From Omphiscola glabra (Eukaryota > Mollusca > Gastropoda > Lymnaeidae): a stretch of 64,000 nucleotides of DNA. Each line of letters starts with the position of its first letter. Position 1 is the stretch's first letter. The DNA is taken from contig OZ024810.1 in NCBI GenBank assembly GCA_964017045.1, positions 5,576,562 through 5,640,561 on the forward strand, given 5' to 3'. A program made the translations under genes and the position numbers. Positions 1 through 11,953 of this stretch are shown here, one piece after another. The notes under the pieces are model-generated. The model was not told the origin of the DNA and searched no databases. It worked only from the letters and a program-made list of their open reading frames with translations.

Positions 1-804
1 CTGGACGGCTCAAACCTAGACCAGACTGGACTTAGAGAAGAGATTATTCTAATAAAATCAATAATAATTGTGCACAACTTTCAGTAGCGTTCATTCCGTG
101 TGCACCACCCGGGATGCAAATAAAGCCTTACGAAACATATATAATATTGTTTAAATTCTAAAATCTGCATCAAACCTAAACATTTTATATTGCAAGCTGA
201 CTGGGGGTTTTTTTTCTTTGGTTTTTGTTTTGTTTTTTAAATACAATTTGTATTTTTGCACTAACTTGTATTTGTCTGACAATTTATTTAGTTGAGAGAG
301 TATTATAAAGTTGAAAATTCGCAAAGAGTGACGTAAAACACCAGATACTCTCAAACAAATTGACTAAGGATTTTTTATAGTTTTAAAGTGGTTGAAATGT
401 GTGATGGCAGATACTAGGAATACATAATCCTAAAATGAGCAACTTATCTCTGCCTGTAAGTGTGTAACAGGTATGATAGTGTTAGACAAGGGCAATTCTT
501 TAGTACAGGGAGGTGTTAATATATCGTACTGTTTTACAATTTACCCCCAATTTCATGTAATGTAACTTTGTTTCAACACAAATTTCCTGGATGCTTACCG
601 CCATGTTATTAATCATCCTCTGCTGCGGTTATCATTAGTATAAGTTCAAGAACAGATTAGGACATTGTTACAACTTAAGTATACAGATGAATTGTGTTTT
701 AACTTTTAACTTTCAACAGAGACGTGGGGTTGGGTAGAACAAAGGTGACAAACCTGGTGGGGAAAAAATGGAAAACTAAACTATCGTGTGGACGCAAACC
801 CCTG
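1..804. other. AT-rich spacer, no gene seen
   Basis: The stretch is AT-rich with T and A runs near 210-240. The only open frame (151-354, minus strand) is short and lysine/asparagine-rich, as expected by chance in such DNA. I see no repeat or transposon signature. Confidence 0.6.
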
Positions 805-1457
805 AACCTTAAGGCGCAAACAAGCAAAACCTTAAGGCGCAAACAAGCAAAACCTTAAGGCGCAAACAAGCAAAACCTTAAGGCGCAAACAAGCAAAACC
901 TTAAGGCGCAAACAAGCAAAACCTTAAGGCGCAAACAAGCAAAACCTTACGGCGCAAACAAGCAAAACCTTAAGGCGCAAACAAGCAAAACCTTAAGGCG
1001 CAAACAAGCAAAACCTTAAGGCGCAAACAAGCAAAACCTGAAGGCGCAAACAGACAGATCCTTAAGGCGCAAACAAGCAAAACCTTAAGACGCAAAAAGA
1101 CAGATCCTTAAGGCGCAAACAAGCAAAGCTTTAAGGAGCAAACAGACAGATCCTTAAGGCGCAAGCAAGCAAAGCTTTAAGGCGCAAACAGACAGATCCT
1201 AAAGGCGCAAACAGACAGATCCTTAAGGCGCAAACAGACAGATCCTTAAGGCGCTCAAAAAACAGAACCTTAAGGCGCAAACAGACAGATCCTTAAGGCG
1301 CAAACAAGCAAAGCTTTAAGGCGCAAACAGACAGATCCTTAAGGCGCTCAAAAAACAGAACCTTAAGGCGCAAACAGACAGATCCTTAAGGCGCTAAAAA
1401 AACAGAACCTTAAGGCGCAAACAGACAGAACCTTAATGCGCAAACCGACAGATCCTT
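805..1457. repeat. 23-bp minisatellite, about 28 copies
   Basis: Each unit carries the palindrome CCTTAAGG followed by CGCAAAC. The first eleven or so copies (to about 1045) end in AAGCAAAA and are nearly identical. The right part mixes these with an AGACAGAT type and a 24-bp type containing GCGCTCAAAAAACAGAA, giving a mosaic. Copies at the right edge decay (1436-1457). Confidence 0.95.
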
Positions 1458-2617
1458 ATTTAGCAAGCAGACAGAGACAATCACTGAGAATATTGGTCAT
1501 TATGACTTGTTCATTAAAAACTGTTAAAATCCTCAATGTATTGATTGTAATTGATTTTGACAACGTTGCCATTTGTGTAAATAGAATGTGTCATGTAAAG
1601 AATATATATTTATTTTATTTAATTGATAAATGTGTGGCTTTACAATAATAAGATGTCATTCTTTTGAAAATATGTCATAAGAGTGAAAAGATGATATCAT
1701 GTCAGTGTATGATGTCACGAGAGATGCCACCCTTTTATACAACATGGCAAGCCATTCCGTGTCCGTTAGGGCGAGCAGGCCACAATGAATCATCAACCTC
1801 CGCCTCCCTTGATGGTGTTTTATTGTGTTGATATGACAGTATAAAAATAAACTAGTGTTTATATGTTGTTAGCTTGAGAGTATTTCGCTTTCGCCCTCGG
1901 TTACGGCTTCACGTGCTTCTGGTAGTGAAGTCACTCAAAGCTTAAACCGACCCCCCCCCCCCCCAAAATACAGTGGCGGCATCCCTTACACTGTCACAAT
2001 ACATCAAGTTTAGCCGACGAGACTAATCCCCAGTAAGCTGATTTATCTCCAGTCAATCCCAACATACCGATTGACTTTGTCATAAATCATGGCATCGTCA
2101 TAATTCATGTCATTGTCATAAATCAAGAATTTTCTTCAAAACTGTTAATGGCATTTACTGGAGGGGAAAACGGAGTTGATGAAAAACACGTGAACGTGTT
2201 AAATGGCTGCATCTTGAAGTGAAAGTATTTTAAAACCCAGTTTTCGGCTTCATTTAATGCCGAACGTGCGGTCTAGAAGATGGACCATTTTATGTCTCCT
2301 GGGCGTGAAGACCTGATGTCTGCTGGTGATGGCCCGAATCAGCTTAAAGGAAAGTGGTGTGAACACGTGATGAGGATTAATACTACCAGGTCTGACCACG
2401 TGATAAATTGGGCGAACAAAGTCCACTCCTTTTTTTTCAGGTTAAAATTTTCTTTTATAAAAAAGATGAGGGAGAATTTCTGATATGTGCAGTCTCAGGG
2501 TGTACATTTATTGCAGGACGGTCAGACAAAAAGATGAATCACATTGAGCGAGATTACATTTATCTGAGAATCAAACGTCCGGAAAACCTGTTTGTTTTAA
2601 GCACTCTGTAAGTTATC
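1458..2617. other. Spacer with a C14 tract
   Basis: Mostly single-copy AT-rich DNA. A run of 14 C lies at 1951-1964. Short overlapping plus-strand frames at 2280-2611 have no recognisable protein character. No RNA gene or transposon is seen. Confidence 0.6.
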
Positions 2618-2716
2618 TAGCGACTAATATATTTATCTAGTGGCCAATAGATTTATCTAAAGACCAATAGATTTATCTAACGACCAATAGATTTATCTAC
2701 TGACCAATATATTTAT
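2618..2716. repeat. 20-bp minisatellite, about 5 copies
   Basis: Five units resembling TAACGACCAATAGATTTATC run head to tail with one to four differences each. It is a short array. Confidence 0.85.
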
Positions 2717-2798
2717 TTGTTTATCTGTGTTGTATCATCTCCACGTTTCCTGTATATCATATATTTCCGTTAAATAAGTTGTATATTGTGTACATCTA

Positions 2799-3189
2799 AT
2801 GGACTACGATGAGTCGCTTCCTTGTTTTGTCACGTGATACGTACCATCCATTGATAGGTTTTCTGCTACACATAACAACACATAACAACAGATAACAGCT
2901 GATCAGCCATTGCCATCATCATTAATTCTATAGCAAAACGTTTGTCTCCATCAGCGCCTCCCCAGTGTTAATTAAAAATTTTACTTTTCAAAATATTCTT
3001 GAATACACGCGTTTCTTTAAATGACATTCATTAAATGTGACAATTATTATAATTCAGTTATGATTAAAGGAAGAAAGTTGTTTCAAGAAAAATTTGTGAG
3101 CGACTAGTGTGTTGCAGACAGCCTACCGGAAGTCTTACTCGTACTTAGGCTTATCACGTGACAAAACAATCGACTCATCGTAGTCCATT
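2799..3189. mobile_element. 391-bp inverted-repeat (MITE-like) element
   Basis: The left end (2799-2839) and right end (3152-3189) are reverse complements over about 38 bases with a few mismatches. Both carry the outer block AATGGACTACGATGAGTCG and the inner block TTGTTTTGTCACGTGATA. The AT-rich interior has no coding potential. This is the structure of a non-autonomous DNA transposon or foldback element. I could not find a target-site duplication, so the family is unassigned. Confidence 0.6.
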
Positions 3190-3417
3190 GCTCAGTTCAA
3201 ACGTTGAAGAAGTAAAAATCATACGACTCCAAACTCCCCTCTTGAAAAATGCAGATTTAACCTCTTGCTGATGAAACAGATTATGATAGCGAGGTCAAAT
3301 GGTTGAAAAAGTATATATAGAAGTAGCCGGGGAGCAAACTTTAACGCAAATCTTCGTCGACTCCTTGGGCAAGTCATGACGACACTCTGTCGGATTCCGA
3401 TTTAAAAAATAATTAAT

Positions 3418-3893
3418 CAGTATGATCATTAATTAAGTGGCCTAGACAACTCTTACACCAGAGGTTAACAGTACGATCATTAATTAAGGGGCCTAGACAA
3501 CTCTTACACCAGAGGTTAACAGTACGATCATTAATTAAGTGGCCTAGACAACTCTTACACCAGAGGTTAACAGTACGATCATTAATTAAGTGGCCTAGAC
3601 AACTCTTACACCAGAGGTTAACAGTACGATCATTAATTAAGTGGCCTAGACAACTCTTACACCAGAGGTTAACAGTATGATCATTAATTAAGTGGCCTAG
3701 ACAACTCTTACACCAGAGATTCACAGTATGATCATTAATTAAGTGGCCTAGACAACTCTTACACCAGAGATTCACAGTATGATCATTAATTAAGTGGCCT
3801 AGACAACTCTTACACCAGAGATTCACAGTATGATCATTAATTAAGTGGCCTAGACAACTCTTACACCAGAGATTCACAGTATGATCATTAATT
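3418..3893. repeat. 51-bp minisatellite, about 9.3 copies
   Basis: Each unit contains GATCATTAATTAAGTGGCC, CTAGACAACTCTTACACCAG and a variable joint. The left copies (to about 3680) have GAGGTTAACAGTACG and the right copies have GAGATTCACAGTATG, so the array is two blocks of different variants. Because 51 is divisible by three, a 166-codon minus-strand frame stays open (3413-3913). I regard it as a by-product. Confidence 0.95.
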
Positions 3894-5140
3894 CTTGGAG
3901 TGACTGTCCACATTAGAGGCTAGATGCTTCGGAATGATGAAATATTAATGCGCTAAATATGTCTCACTCAGTAGCACAGCCGGACATACATACACGATGA
4001 TAAATCTTGAATTTAAGACCTCACAACCAGGACGGAACTCGGAAATAAAATAATAATTTATAATTCAGACAAGATATCACGTGATACATGTGTAAACCAA
4101 ACGTGCTCATTTTAAAATCAAACGTGTGATTCACTCTATAATGAAATAATACACAGGCATGAAAGTATACTTTCGCAAGCTGTTTGCTAACTTCTGGCGT
4201 ATGTACTGGAGACCAGTCGCTAGTAAAAGCCTAGACAAGCACAAACAACACGAGCACCGTGGGTGGGTGGCACTCGTTAACCTTGTTCATTTAACAGAAT
4301 GCAAACTCTGAAATCAAACCCGGAGATGGAGTCCCGTAGGAGGTAAGTCGTTGTTACAATGAAAATTCCGACGACTCCTGTGACGTAGAACGCATAAAGA
4401 GCACAGTGAGACACACAAGACACACTGCTATTCATCCACTGCATCCTGTTTCCAGTCGTCTAGGTTAAGTCTTGCCATTGGATCCAATAGTCAAGGACGA
4501 GAGAGTCAAGCTGACGAATTGAGCAACTCTCCCTCAATTTAAACAAAATACTAGTCATGTGAAGGCTACAAGTTAAGTCGAATATTGCCTTGATCATCTT
4601 TGAATGTGAAGGACAATTATAATGCTAACTTCTGGCGTAAAATTTGTTTACATAACATAGATTTCTTTCTCATTTAAATTTTCACCAAGCGTAAATCGGA
4701 CACCAGATACAAGTTAGCTTCGGGATTTCCCCAATCACTTTCTATTTTTGTGTCCAAGAACTTAAACTTGTTCTTAGAAAAACTTGCTTCCCATGATGTA
4801 CCTGCGTCACCAATGTCAATCTGTCTATTTTGTGAAAGACGTCTCTTGAGTGGAGATGTGCCTGGACAGAGTTGGGTCGGTCTGTTGGCGGAAGCTTCTA
4901 TGACGCACGTATCAAAACTCTCAGGATCTATTTCAGGCAAAGTGTGGGAATATTTGGAATGTCATGTCTTCAGAGTATTGCATTCAATGTCTGTGTTGTT
5001 TAGTTTTTTTATAGCAATATCTTGTTTGTGTCCTTCACATTGATTTGCAAGTTAGTTTGTGTTATAATTTCTTCAGTTTTTTTTTTTGCTCTTTCATTAT
5101 TTTTTTTTACATCCACTAAAATAAATTGCTGTTTTAATCA
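3894..5140. other. Single-copy spacer holding an exon candidate
   Basis: The DNA is less AT-biased than most spacers of the window. It holds the minus-strand reading frame listed separately (4674-4961). T-rich runs lie at 5065-5110. No transposon end or RNA gene is seen. Confidence 0.5.
4674..4961 (-). CDS. Possible exon, unknown protein
   Basis: A minus-strand frame is open from just after a stop at about 4962-4964 down to about 4674 (around 95 codons). It has no ATG near its start and would have to be an internal exon or fragment. The predicted peptide has normal mixed composition, with charged, aromatic and hydrophobic residues (for example SPLKRRLSQNRQIDIGDAG), unlike the repeat-derived frames around it. 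An AG at about 4933-4934 and a CAG/GTACAT inside the frame could be splice signals, but the pyrimidine tract is weak. I do not recognise the family. The overlapping plus-strand frame (4750-5043) looks less protein-like. It may also be chance. Confidence 0.22.
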   Translation of the reverse strand, partial: HSKYSHTLPEIDPESFDTCVIEASANRPTQLCPGTSPLKRRLSQNRQIDIGDAGTSWEASFSKNKFKFLDTKIESDWGNPEANLYLVSDLRLVKI

Positions 5141-7082
5141 TCATCTCTTTTCACAATTCTTCTTGTTGGCCATTGCATTAATTCAAAGGTACCATCTATA
5201 CTGAGTCATCTCTTTTCACAATGCTTCTTGCTGGCCATTGCATTAATTCAAAGGTACCATCTATACTGAATCATCTCTTTTCACAATTCTTCTTGCTGGC
5301 CATTGCATTAATTCAAAGGTACCATCTATACTGAATCATCTCTTTTCACAATTCTTCTTGCTGGCCATTTCATTAATTCAAAGGTACCATCTATACTGAA
5401 TCATCTCTTTTCACAATTCTTCTTGCTGGCCATTGCATTAATTCAAAGGTACCATCTATACTGAATCATCTCTTTTCACAATTCTTCTTGCTGGCCATTG
5501 CATTAATTCAAAGGTACCATCTATACTGAATCATCTCTTTTCACAATTCTTCTTGCTGGCCATTGCATTACTTCAAAGGTACCATCTATACTGAATCATC
5601 TCTTTTCACAATTCTTCTTGCTGGCCATTGCATTAATTCAAAGGTACCATCTATACTGAATCATCTCTTTTCACAATTCTTCTTGCTGGCCATTTCATTA
5701 ATTCAAAGGTACCATCTATACTGAATCATCTCTTTTCACAATTCTTCTTGCTGGCCATTTCATTAATTCAAAGGTACCATCTATACTGAATCATCTCTTT
5801 TCACAATTCTTCTTGCTGGCCATTTCATTGATTCAAAGGTACCATCTATACTGAATCATCTCTTTTCACAATTGTTCTTGCTGGCCATTTCATTAATTCA
5901 AAGGTACCATCCATACTGAATCATCTCTTTTCACAATTCTTCTTGCTGGCCATTTCATTAATTCAAAGGTACCATCTATACTGAATCATCTCTTTTCACA
6001 ATTCTTCTTGCTGGCCATTGCATTAATTCAAAGGTACCATCTATACTGAATCATCTCTTTTCACAATTCTTCTTGCTGGCCATTGCATTAATTCAAAGGT
6101 ACCATCTATACTGAATCATCTCTTTTCACAATTCTTCTTGCTGGCCATTGCATTAATTCAAAGGTACCATCTATACTGAATCATCTCTTTTCACAATTCT
6201 TCTTGCTGGCCATTGCATTAATTCAAAGGTACCATCTATACTGAATCATCTCTTTTCACAATTCTTCTTGCTGGCCATTGCATTACTTCAAAGGTACCAT
6301 CTATACTGAATCATCTCTTTTCACAATTCTTCTTGCTGGCCATTGCATTAATTCAAAGGTACCATCTATACTGAATCATCTCTTTTCACAATTCTTCTTG
6401 CTGGCCATTTCATTAATTCAAAGGTACCATCTATACTGAATCATCTCTTTTCACAATTCTTCTTGCTGGCCATTTCATTAATTCAAAGGTACCATCTATA
6501 CTGAATCATCTCTTTTCACAATTCTTCTTGCTGGCCATTTCATTGATTCAAAGGTACCATCTATACTGAATCATCTCTTTTCACAATTGTTCTTGCTGGC
6601 CATTTCATTAATTCAAAGGTACCATCCATACTGAATCATCTCTTTTCACAATTCTTCTTGCTGGCCATTTCATTAATTCAAAGGTACCATCTATACTGAA
6701 TCATCTCTTTTCACAATTCTTCTTGCTGGCCATTGCATTAATTCAAAGGTACCATCTATACTGAATCATCTCTTTTCACAATTCTTCTTGCTGGCCATTG
6801 CATTAATTCAAAGGTACCATCTATACTGAATCATCTCTTTTCACAATTCTTCTTGCTGGCCATTGCATTAATTCAAAGGTACCATCTATACTGAATCATC
6901 TCTTTTCACAAGCTGGCCATTGCATTAATTCAAAGGTACCATCTATACTGAATCATCTCTTTTCACAATTCTTCTTGCTGGCCATTGCATTAATTCAAAG
7001 GTACCATCTATACTGAATCATCTCTTTTCACAATTCTTCTTGCTGGCCATTGCATTAATTCAAAGGTACCATCTATACTGAA
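5141..7082. repeat. 65-bp minisatellite, about 30 copies, with 715-bp higher-order repeat
   Basis: Each unit starts TCATCTCTTTTCACAATTCT and contains a KpnI-like GGTACC near its end. Most copies are over 95% alike. Rare variants recur exactly 715 bp (11 units) apart: CATTACTT at 5566 and 6281, the CATTG/ATTC variant at 5826 and 6541, ATTGTTC at 5871 and 6586, and the ATCCATAC variant at 5911 and 6626. One copy near 6910 lacks about 10 bp. Confidence 0.97.
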
Positions 7083-7264
7083 ATATAGCAGATTTCTTTG
7101 TAAAAAGAATAAAACATGACATTTCAAAAGAATTGCCGTTCATCACAACCTATTACTATTTGACCATTTCTCATCTCTTTCTTCAGATCAGATTTCTAAG
7201 TTCTAGTTTGGAGCAAGAAATGTTTGTTTCATTGTGTCGTCATCATCCATTGACTTAATCCTGA

Positions 7265-7455
7265 GACAGCCTACAGTCGTGTCTTGTATCAGGCTTGTGC
7301 ACCGTAGATGATACAGCCTACAGTCGTGTCTTGTATCAGGCTTGTGCACGGTAGATGATACAGCCTACAGTCGTGTCTTGTATCAGGCTTGTGCACCGTA
7401 GATGATACAGCCTACAGTCGTGTCTTGTATCAGGGTCACTGTGCACCGTAGATGA
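7265..7455. repeat. 47-bp minisatellite, 4 copies
   Basis: Units begin ACAGCCTACAGTCGTGTCTT at 7265, 7312 and every 47 bp after. The last copy has a small insertion (CAGGGTCACTG). It lies 180 bp downstream of the 65-bp array and is unrelated to it. Confidence 0.9.
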
Positions 7456-8147
7456 GAACCAGTTATTTAAGAAAAATAAGTCAGACATTCGTCGCTATAG
7501 ATGAACAAAATATTTGATAAAAAACACAAAAGATTCTTACGTTTTTTCACTAGAAGAGGAAAAACATTGATCTGTGTCCTCGCTCACTCTCAACCTTTCC
7601 CATTTAGGTCCCACTCTCATTTGTTCATTTTCAATCTTTCCTACTTATTTAAGTCTAATATCTTCTTACAGCTATAAAAAAATATTTTAAATTGTTTTGT
7701 ATGGCCTGCTGTTCCCAGTATCTTTGATCATTAAAATCGGTTAATGATATTAAGATTAATTAAAACACAAAACTGTAATCAACAAATCTGGTTAATGGTT
7801 GTCAAGGTAACTTCCTGTGTTCTTCTTATTCCTTGAAAAAAACGTTCCGAGTAAAGGAAAAAATTAAAAAAATTAAATATAAAAAATCTGTCGTTAAGAG
7901 AGGTTCCCTTATTATCTCTCAAACAACCCAAAACCAAAACAGCGTTCTAAAAACTGTGAAAAAATTACAATAAAAAAAATTATTAGGAAATGCTGGAAGT
8001 ATTGCTTCCCAATCGCCTGACCCCTTTCTTTAAGAAAAACGTTATCTCAACAATAATATTTTACCTTTCAAAACAAATGGCATTTTGAGAATCCTGGTTT
8101 TTATATTTTATTAAACAGCGTTAATGGCGTGCATTTAGGATTTTTTG
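7456..8147. other. AT-rich spacer
   Basis: AT-rich DNA with several A and T runs. No credible reading frame, RNA gene or transposon end is visible. Confidence 0.6.
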
Positions 8148-8802
8148 TTCAGAAATCATGCTTCATGGTGGTTCAGATGTCATGCTTTCTGTAGGTTCAG
8201 ATGTCATGCTTCATGGAGATTCAGATGTCATGCGTCGGTAGGTTCAGATGTCATGCTTCATGGAGGTGTCATGCTTCATGGAGGTGTCATGCTTCATGGA
8301 GGTGTCATGCTTCATGGAGGTGTCATGCTCCTAGAGATTCAGGTGTCATGCTTTCTGGAGGTTCAGATGTCATGCGTCGTTAGGTTCAGATGTCATGCTT
8401 CATGGATGTGGCATGCTCCTGGAGATTCAGGTGTCTTGCTTTCTTGATGTTCAGATGTCATGCTTTCTTCATGATTCATGCTTCCTGGAGGTGTCATGCT
8501 TTCTGGAGGTTCAGATGTCATGCTTTCTGGAGTTTCAGATGTCATGCTTTCTGGAGGTTCAGGTGTCATGCTTCCTGGAGGTGTCAATTTTTCTGGAGGT
8601 TCAGATGTCATGCTTTCTGGAGTTTCAGATGTCATGCTTTCTGGGGGTTCAGGTGTCATGCTTTCTTCAGATGTCATGCATCCTGGAGGTGTCATGCTTT
8701 CTGGAGGTTCAGATGTCATGCTTTCTGTAGGTTCAGATGTCATGCTTTCTGGAGGTTCAGAAGTCATGCTTTCTTGAGAAGTCATGCTTTCTGGAGGTTC
8801 AT
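8148..8802. repeat. 24/18-bp minisatellite with mixed unit lengths
   Basis: The long unit (24 bp) joins TTCAGATGTCATGCTTTCTG to GAGG. A shorter 18-bp form lacks TTCAGA (TGTCATGCTTCATGGAGG) and is clustered at about 8258-8330. Both lengths are multiples of three, so frames on both strands stay open, including a minus-strand peptide rich in ESMTSEPP. I see no reason to call these genes. Confidence 0.93.
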
Positions 8803-9463
8803 TGGTTCATGTGAAACGTCCCATTTCGTTGTTCTTGTTGTTTTGTTGTTGTTTTTTCTGTTCACAGTCTGCACAGAATGATGGCGACCTCTCTTAACTT
8901 TTGATAACGAAAGATATAGTATACGATTTATAATAATGTATGGAGAATAAATGACTGAGAACCGCTGTATCATGTCTATAAAAGAACTGACACAAGGCGG
9001 TCTTAGCATGATTCATATGTATTAGAACATCACGTGATAGAAGATGTATTGTTTGGAATGTGCTGTCAGAATAGTATCACACAACATAGAGGCTGTGATA
9101 CAATGAAGAGTTCTCAAACCTTAAACTCGTGTTTGCTTAGTTTGGGCGATGGCATTATTTCTGTCAAGTAATGAGGGCAATGGTATTATTTCTGTTATGA
9201 AATGTCATGACAAATTGTTACCTAATGTTATCTTAAAAATCTCTTTTAAAAAATGTATGCTTGCACGCAAAGCAAAGATTTATTTGAATAGTTACTCCCG
9301 ATAAGCTATTTTAAACCGGAAGTAATTTTGTTCCTTGACTGAGAAAGCGGAGAGAGTTTTCTTGGTCGGCATATTATCTCAGTTAAAGGGAAACAAATTA
9401 CAATTCTCTTTTTGTGCCACCTTAAAGTCATTACATTTATTAACATTTTTGTTTCGATGCACG
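8803..9463. other. Spacer, nothing recognised
   Basis: Single-copy AT-rich DNA. T/G-rich stretch near 8820-8860. No supported feature. Confidence 0.55.
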
Positions 9464-9743
9464 CCAAGTGGCAGGCCAAAGGGGCAGGCCATGGGGGCAG
9501 GTCATGGGGGCGGACCAATGGGGCAGGCCAAAGGGGCAGACAAGGGGGCAGGCCAAGGGGTCAGGTCAAGGGTGCTTACAAGGGGGCAGGCCAAGGGGGT
9601 TGGCCAATGGGGCAGGCAAGGGGGCAGGCCTAGGGGGCAGGTCAAGGGTGCAGGCAAAGGGGGCAGGTCAAGGGGGCAGGCAAGGTGCAGGCCAAGGGGC
9701 TGGCCAATGGGGCTGACCAATGAGGCTGACCAATGGGACTGGC
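9464..9743. repeat. G-rich 12/13-bp minisatellite, about 21 copies
   Basis: Units are close to AAGGGGGCAGGCC, with runs of three to five G every 12-13 bases on the plus strand. Overlapping open frames rich in GQAKGAG come from the repeat. Such G spacing could allow quadruplex structures with long loops. Confidence 0.92.
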
Positions 9744-10156
9744 AAATTGAGATAGACTCCAGATTGTTAAGAGAATGGAGAATCGTTTTATAAGATATAT
9801 TCCTTTATTACGCTAACCACTTCAGTATCCAAATGTAATTTAAAGTAGTTTTTAACATTTTTCGACTGACATTCACGATGTCTGTCTGCTTCTTTCAACT
9901 TCTTGGAAAAGTATTTGTAACCAAGAATATCTCAACATCTTGAGACTTTCTTAATTTGATACAAAGCTTTTTATCATGAGTCATTCGTTTACAAGCCCAT
10001 CAATTGAAAACGGTTTAATCTGATTTTTATAATCTCAAAATAGCTGATAAGATGATAAATTGATTTTCTTTTTATATTGTGAAGTTATCTTTTAAAGTTA
10101 TCTAAATATTAAAAGATAAACATCAAATTAAAACAAAATAGTTTTATAATCAATTT
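9744..10156. other. AT-rich spacer
   Basis: No gene, repeat or transposon end visible. Confidence 0.55.
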
Positions 10157-10343
10157 GACAATGTAATACATATCAGAACCATATGGAAGTGTTGACAATA
10201 TAATACATATCAGCACATATGGTAGTGTTGACAATGTAATACATATCACCATCATATGGTAGTGATGAACAATGTAATACATATCAGCACCATATAGTAG
10301 TGTTGACAATGTAATACATGTCAGCACCATATGGTAGTGTTGA
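10157..10343. repeat. 37-bp minisatellite, 5 copies
   Basis: Units run GACAATGTAATACATATCAG then CACCATATGGTAGTGTT, with small indels between copies. Confidence 0.9.
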
Positions 10344-10410
10344 GAGGAAAGTCGGACAAACTTATCTTACAGTCTCTCAACAGTGATGGAAACTTTGGGG
10401 AAATGTTAAC

Positions 10411-11200
10411 TCGTCACAGACACGAGTCTTTGACATTAGCAGCCAGTGATAGCATGCCATGACGTCGATACAGACACATGTGTTTGACATTAGCAGCCAG
10501 TGATAGCATGACATGTACTCGTTACAAACACGAGTGTTTGACATAAGCAGCCAGTGATAGCATGCCATGAACTCGTTACAGACACGAGAGCTTGACATTA
10601 GCAGCCAGTAATAGCATGTCATGACCTCATTACAGACACATGTGTTTGACATAAGCAGCCAGTGATAGCATGTCATGACCTCGTTACAGACACGGTGTTT
10701 GACATTAGCAGCCAGTAATAGCATGTCATGACCTCGTTACAGACACGAGTGTTTGACATTAGCAGCCAGTAATAGCATGTCATGACCTCGTTACAGACAC
10801 GGTGTTTGACATTAGCAGCCAGTAATAGCATGTCATGACCTCGTTACAGACACGAGTGTTTGACATTAGCAGCCAGTGATAGCATGTCATGACGTCGTTA
10901 AAGACACATGTGTTTGACATTAGCAGCCAGTTATAGCATGTCATGACGTCGTTAAAGACACATGTGTTTGACATTAGCAGCCAGTAATAGCATGTCATGA
11001 CGTCGTTACAGACACGGATGTTTGACATTAGCAGCCAGATATAGCATGTCATGACCTCGTTACAGACACTTGTGTTTGACATTAGCAGCCAGATATAGCA
11101 TGTCATGACCTCGTTACAGACACTTGTGTTTGACATTAGCAGCCAGATATAGCATGTCATGACGTCGTTACAGACACAGTGTTTGACATTAGCAGCCAGT
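10411..11200. repeat. 54-bp minisatellite, about 14.6 copies
   Basis: Units start GACATTAGCAGCCAGTGATA at 10432, 10486 and so on. The variable part is AGACACGAGTGTTT, AGACACATGTGTTT or a one- to two-base shorter form. The 18-codon length opens minus-strand frames (10377-10724, 10780-11160) that break where shortened copies occur. Confidence 0.95.
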
Positions 11201-11953
11201 CTCGTGTCGTCTCCAAGTCCTAATAGGACTCAAAGGTATCAGTGGTGACCTACCCAACCACCCACTGTTTATGACATTTACCGATCCCAAACCAATTTTC
11301 AACTAATTTTTTTTACTTTAGAAGGGTCGATAATTGACTTTGCAAGAACTATGTCATGGGGTTATTTAAATCAAACCAAATATGTTAAACATTTACCTAA
11401 TAATTCTCATATATGACTATAAGAAATGGCAGAAATCTTTGTAATGTTTAATAAATGAAATTGTATCAATTTATTTAACTATATTTGATTGCCTCACATA
11501 AATACGGCGTGAATAAACGGATATTGTAAGAAATGTTATTTATGATAAAAAATATTCAAGATGAAAAAAATAATTTATGAAAATTACAATGTTCGTTGCC
11601 TTCATTTGTGAGAGCGAGGCCAATTTTTGGATTCGTGCAAAGTCTCTGACAAATCCGTTGAAATGGGCTAATCAACCACCCCTCCCCCCACACCCCCACA
11701 CACACCCCACACATATACATATCAAGGAGATCGCACACGTTGCAAGGGCTTGATAAGATGAAATTGTCTCTAATCTTCCCCTTACTCTCTTGGGGATGCC
11801 AGGTTGTCTGCCCTTCAACTTAATTAATCGCTCCTCATCCAGTGTGGCGGTTCTCAAAATGGTGTCCTTTAAACCGTTACACATATACACGATTTCATTT
11901 TCAGGATTTGCGCTTTCTATCACATTTTTTTTTAACAAATGGCGCCTTTCAGT
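11201..11953. other. Spacer with a possible exon
   Basis: AT-rich to about 11570, then less biased DNA with a C/A-rich stretch (CCCCACACCCCC) near 11683-11710. It contains the minus-strand frame described separately (11672-11938). Confidence 0.5.
11672..11938 (-). CDS. Possible exon, unknown protein
   Basis: A minus-strand frame of about 88 codons begins with TTG, so no proper start is seen. Its central part has normal protein character, with stretches such as LDEERLIKLKGRQPGIPKRV. The last 25 residues run into C/A-rich low-complexity DNA and are cysteine/glycine-rich, so a real exon would end before about 11750; GT dinucleotides near there could be donors. The possible acceptor (GATAG at about 11920) lacks a pyrimidine tract. 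Family not recognised. It could be a decayed fragment or chance. Confidence 0.22.
   Translation of the reverse strand: MLKKNVIESANPENEIVYMCNGLKDTILRTATLDEERLIKLKGRQPGIPKRVRGRLETISSYQALATCAISLICICVGCVWGCGGRGG

Noticed and set aside
805..1457. CRISPR array
   Set aside because: Units follow head to tail without unique spacers, as in all arrays here; the window is eukaryotic.
8145..8881. Mucin-like SEPPESMT repeats on the minus strand
   Set aside because: The composition resembles some secreted proteins, but unit lengths of 24 and 18 bp keep all frames open; no signal peptide or unique domain is attached.
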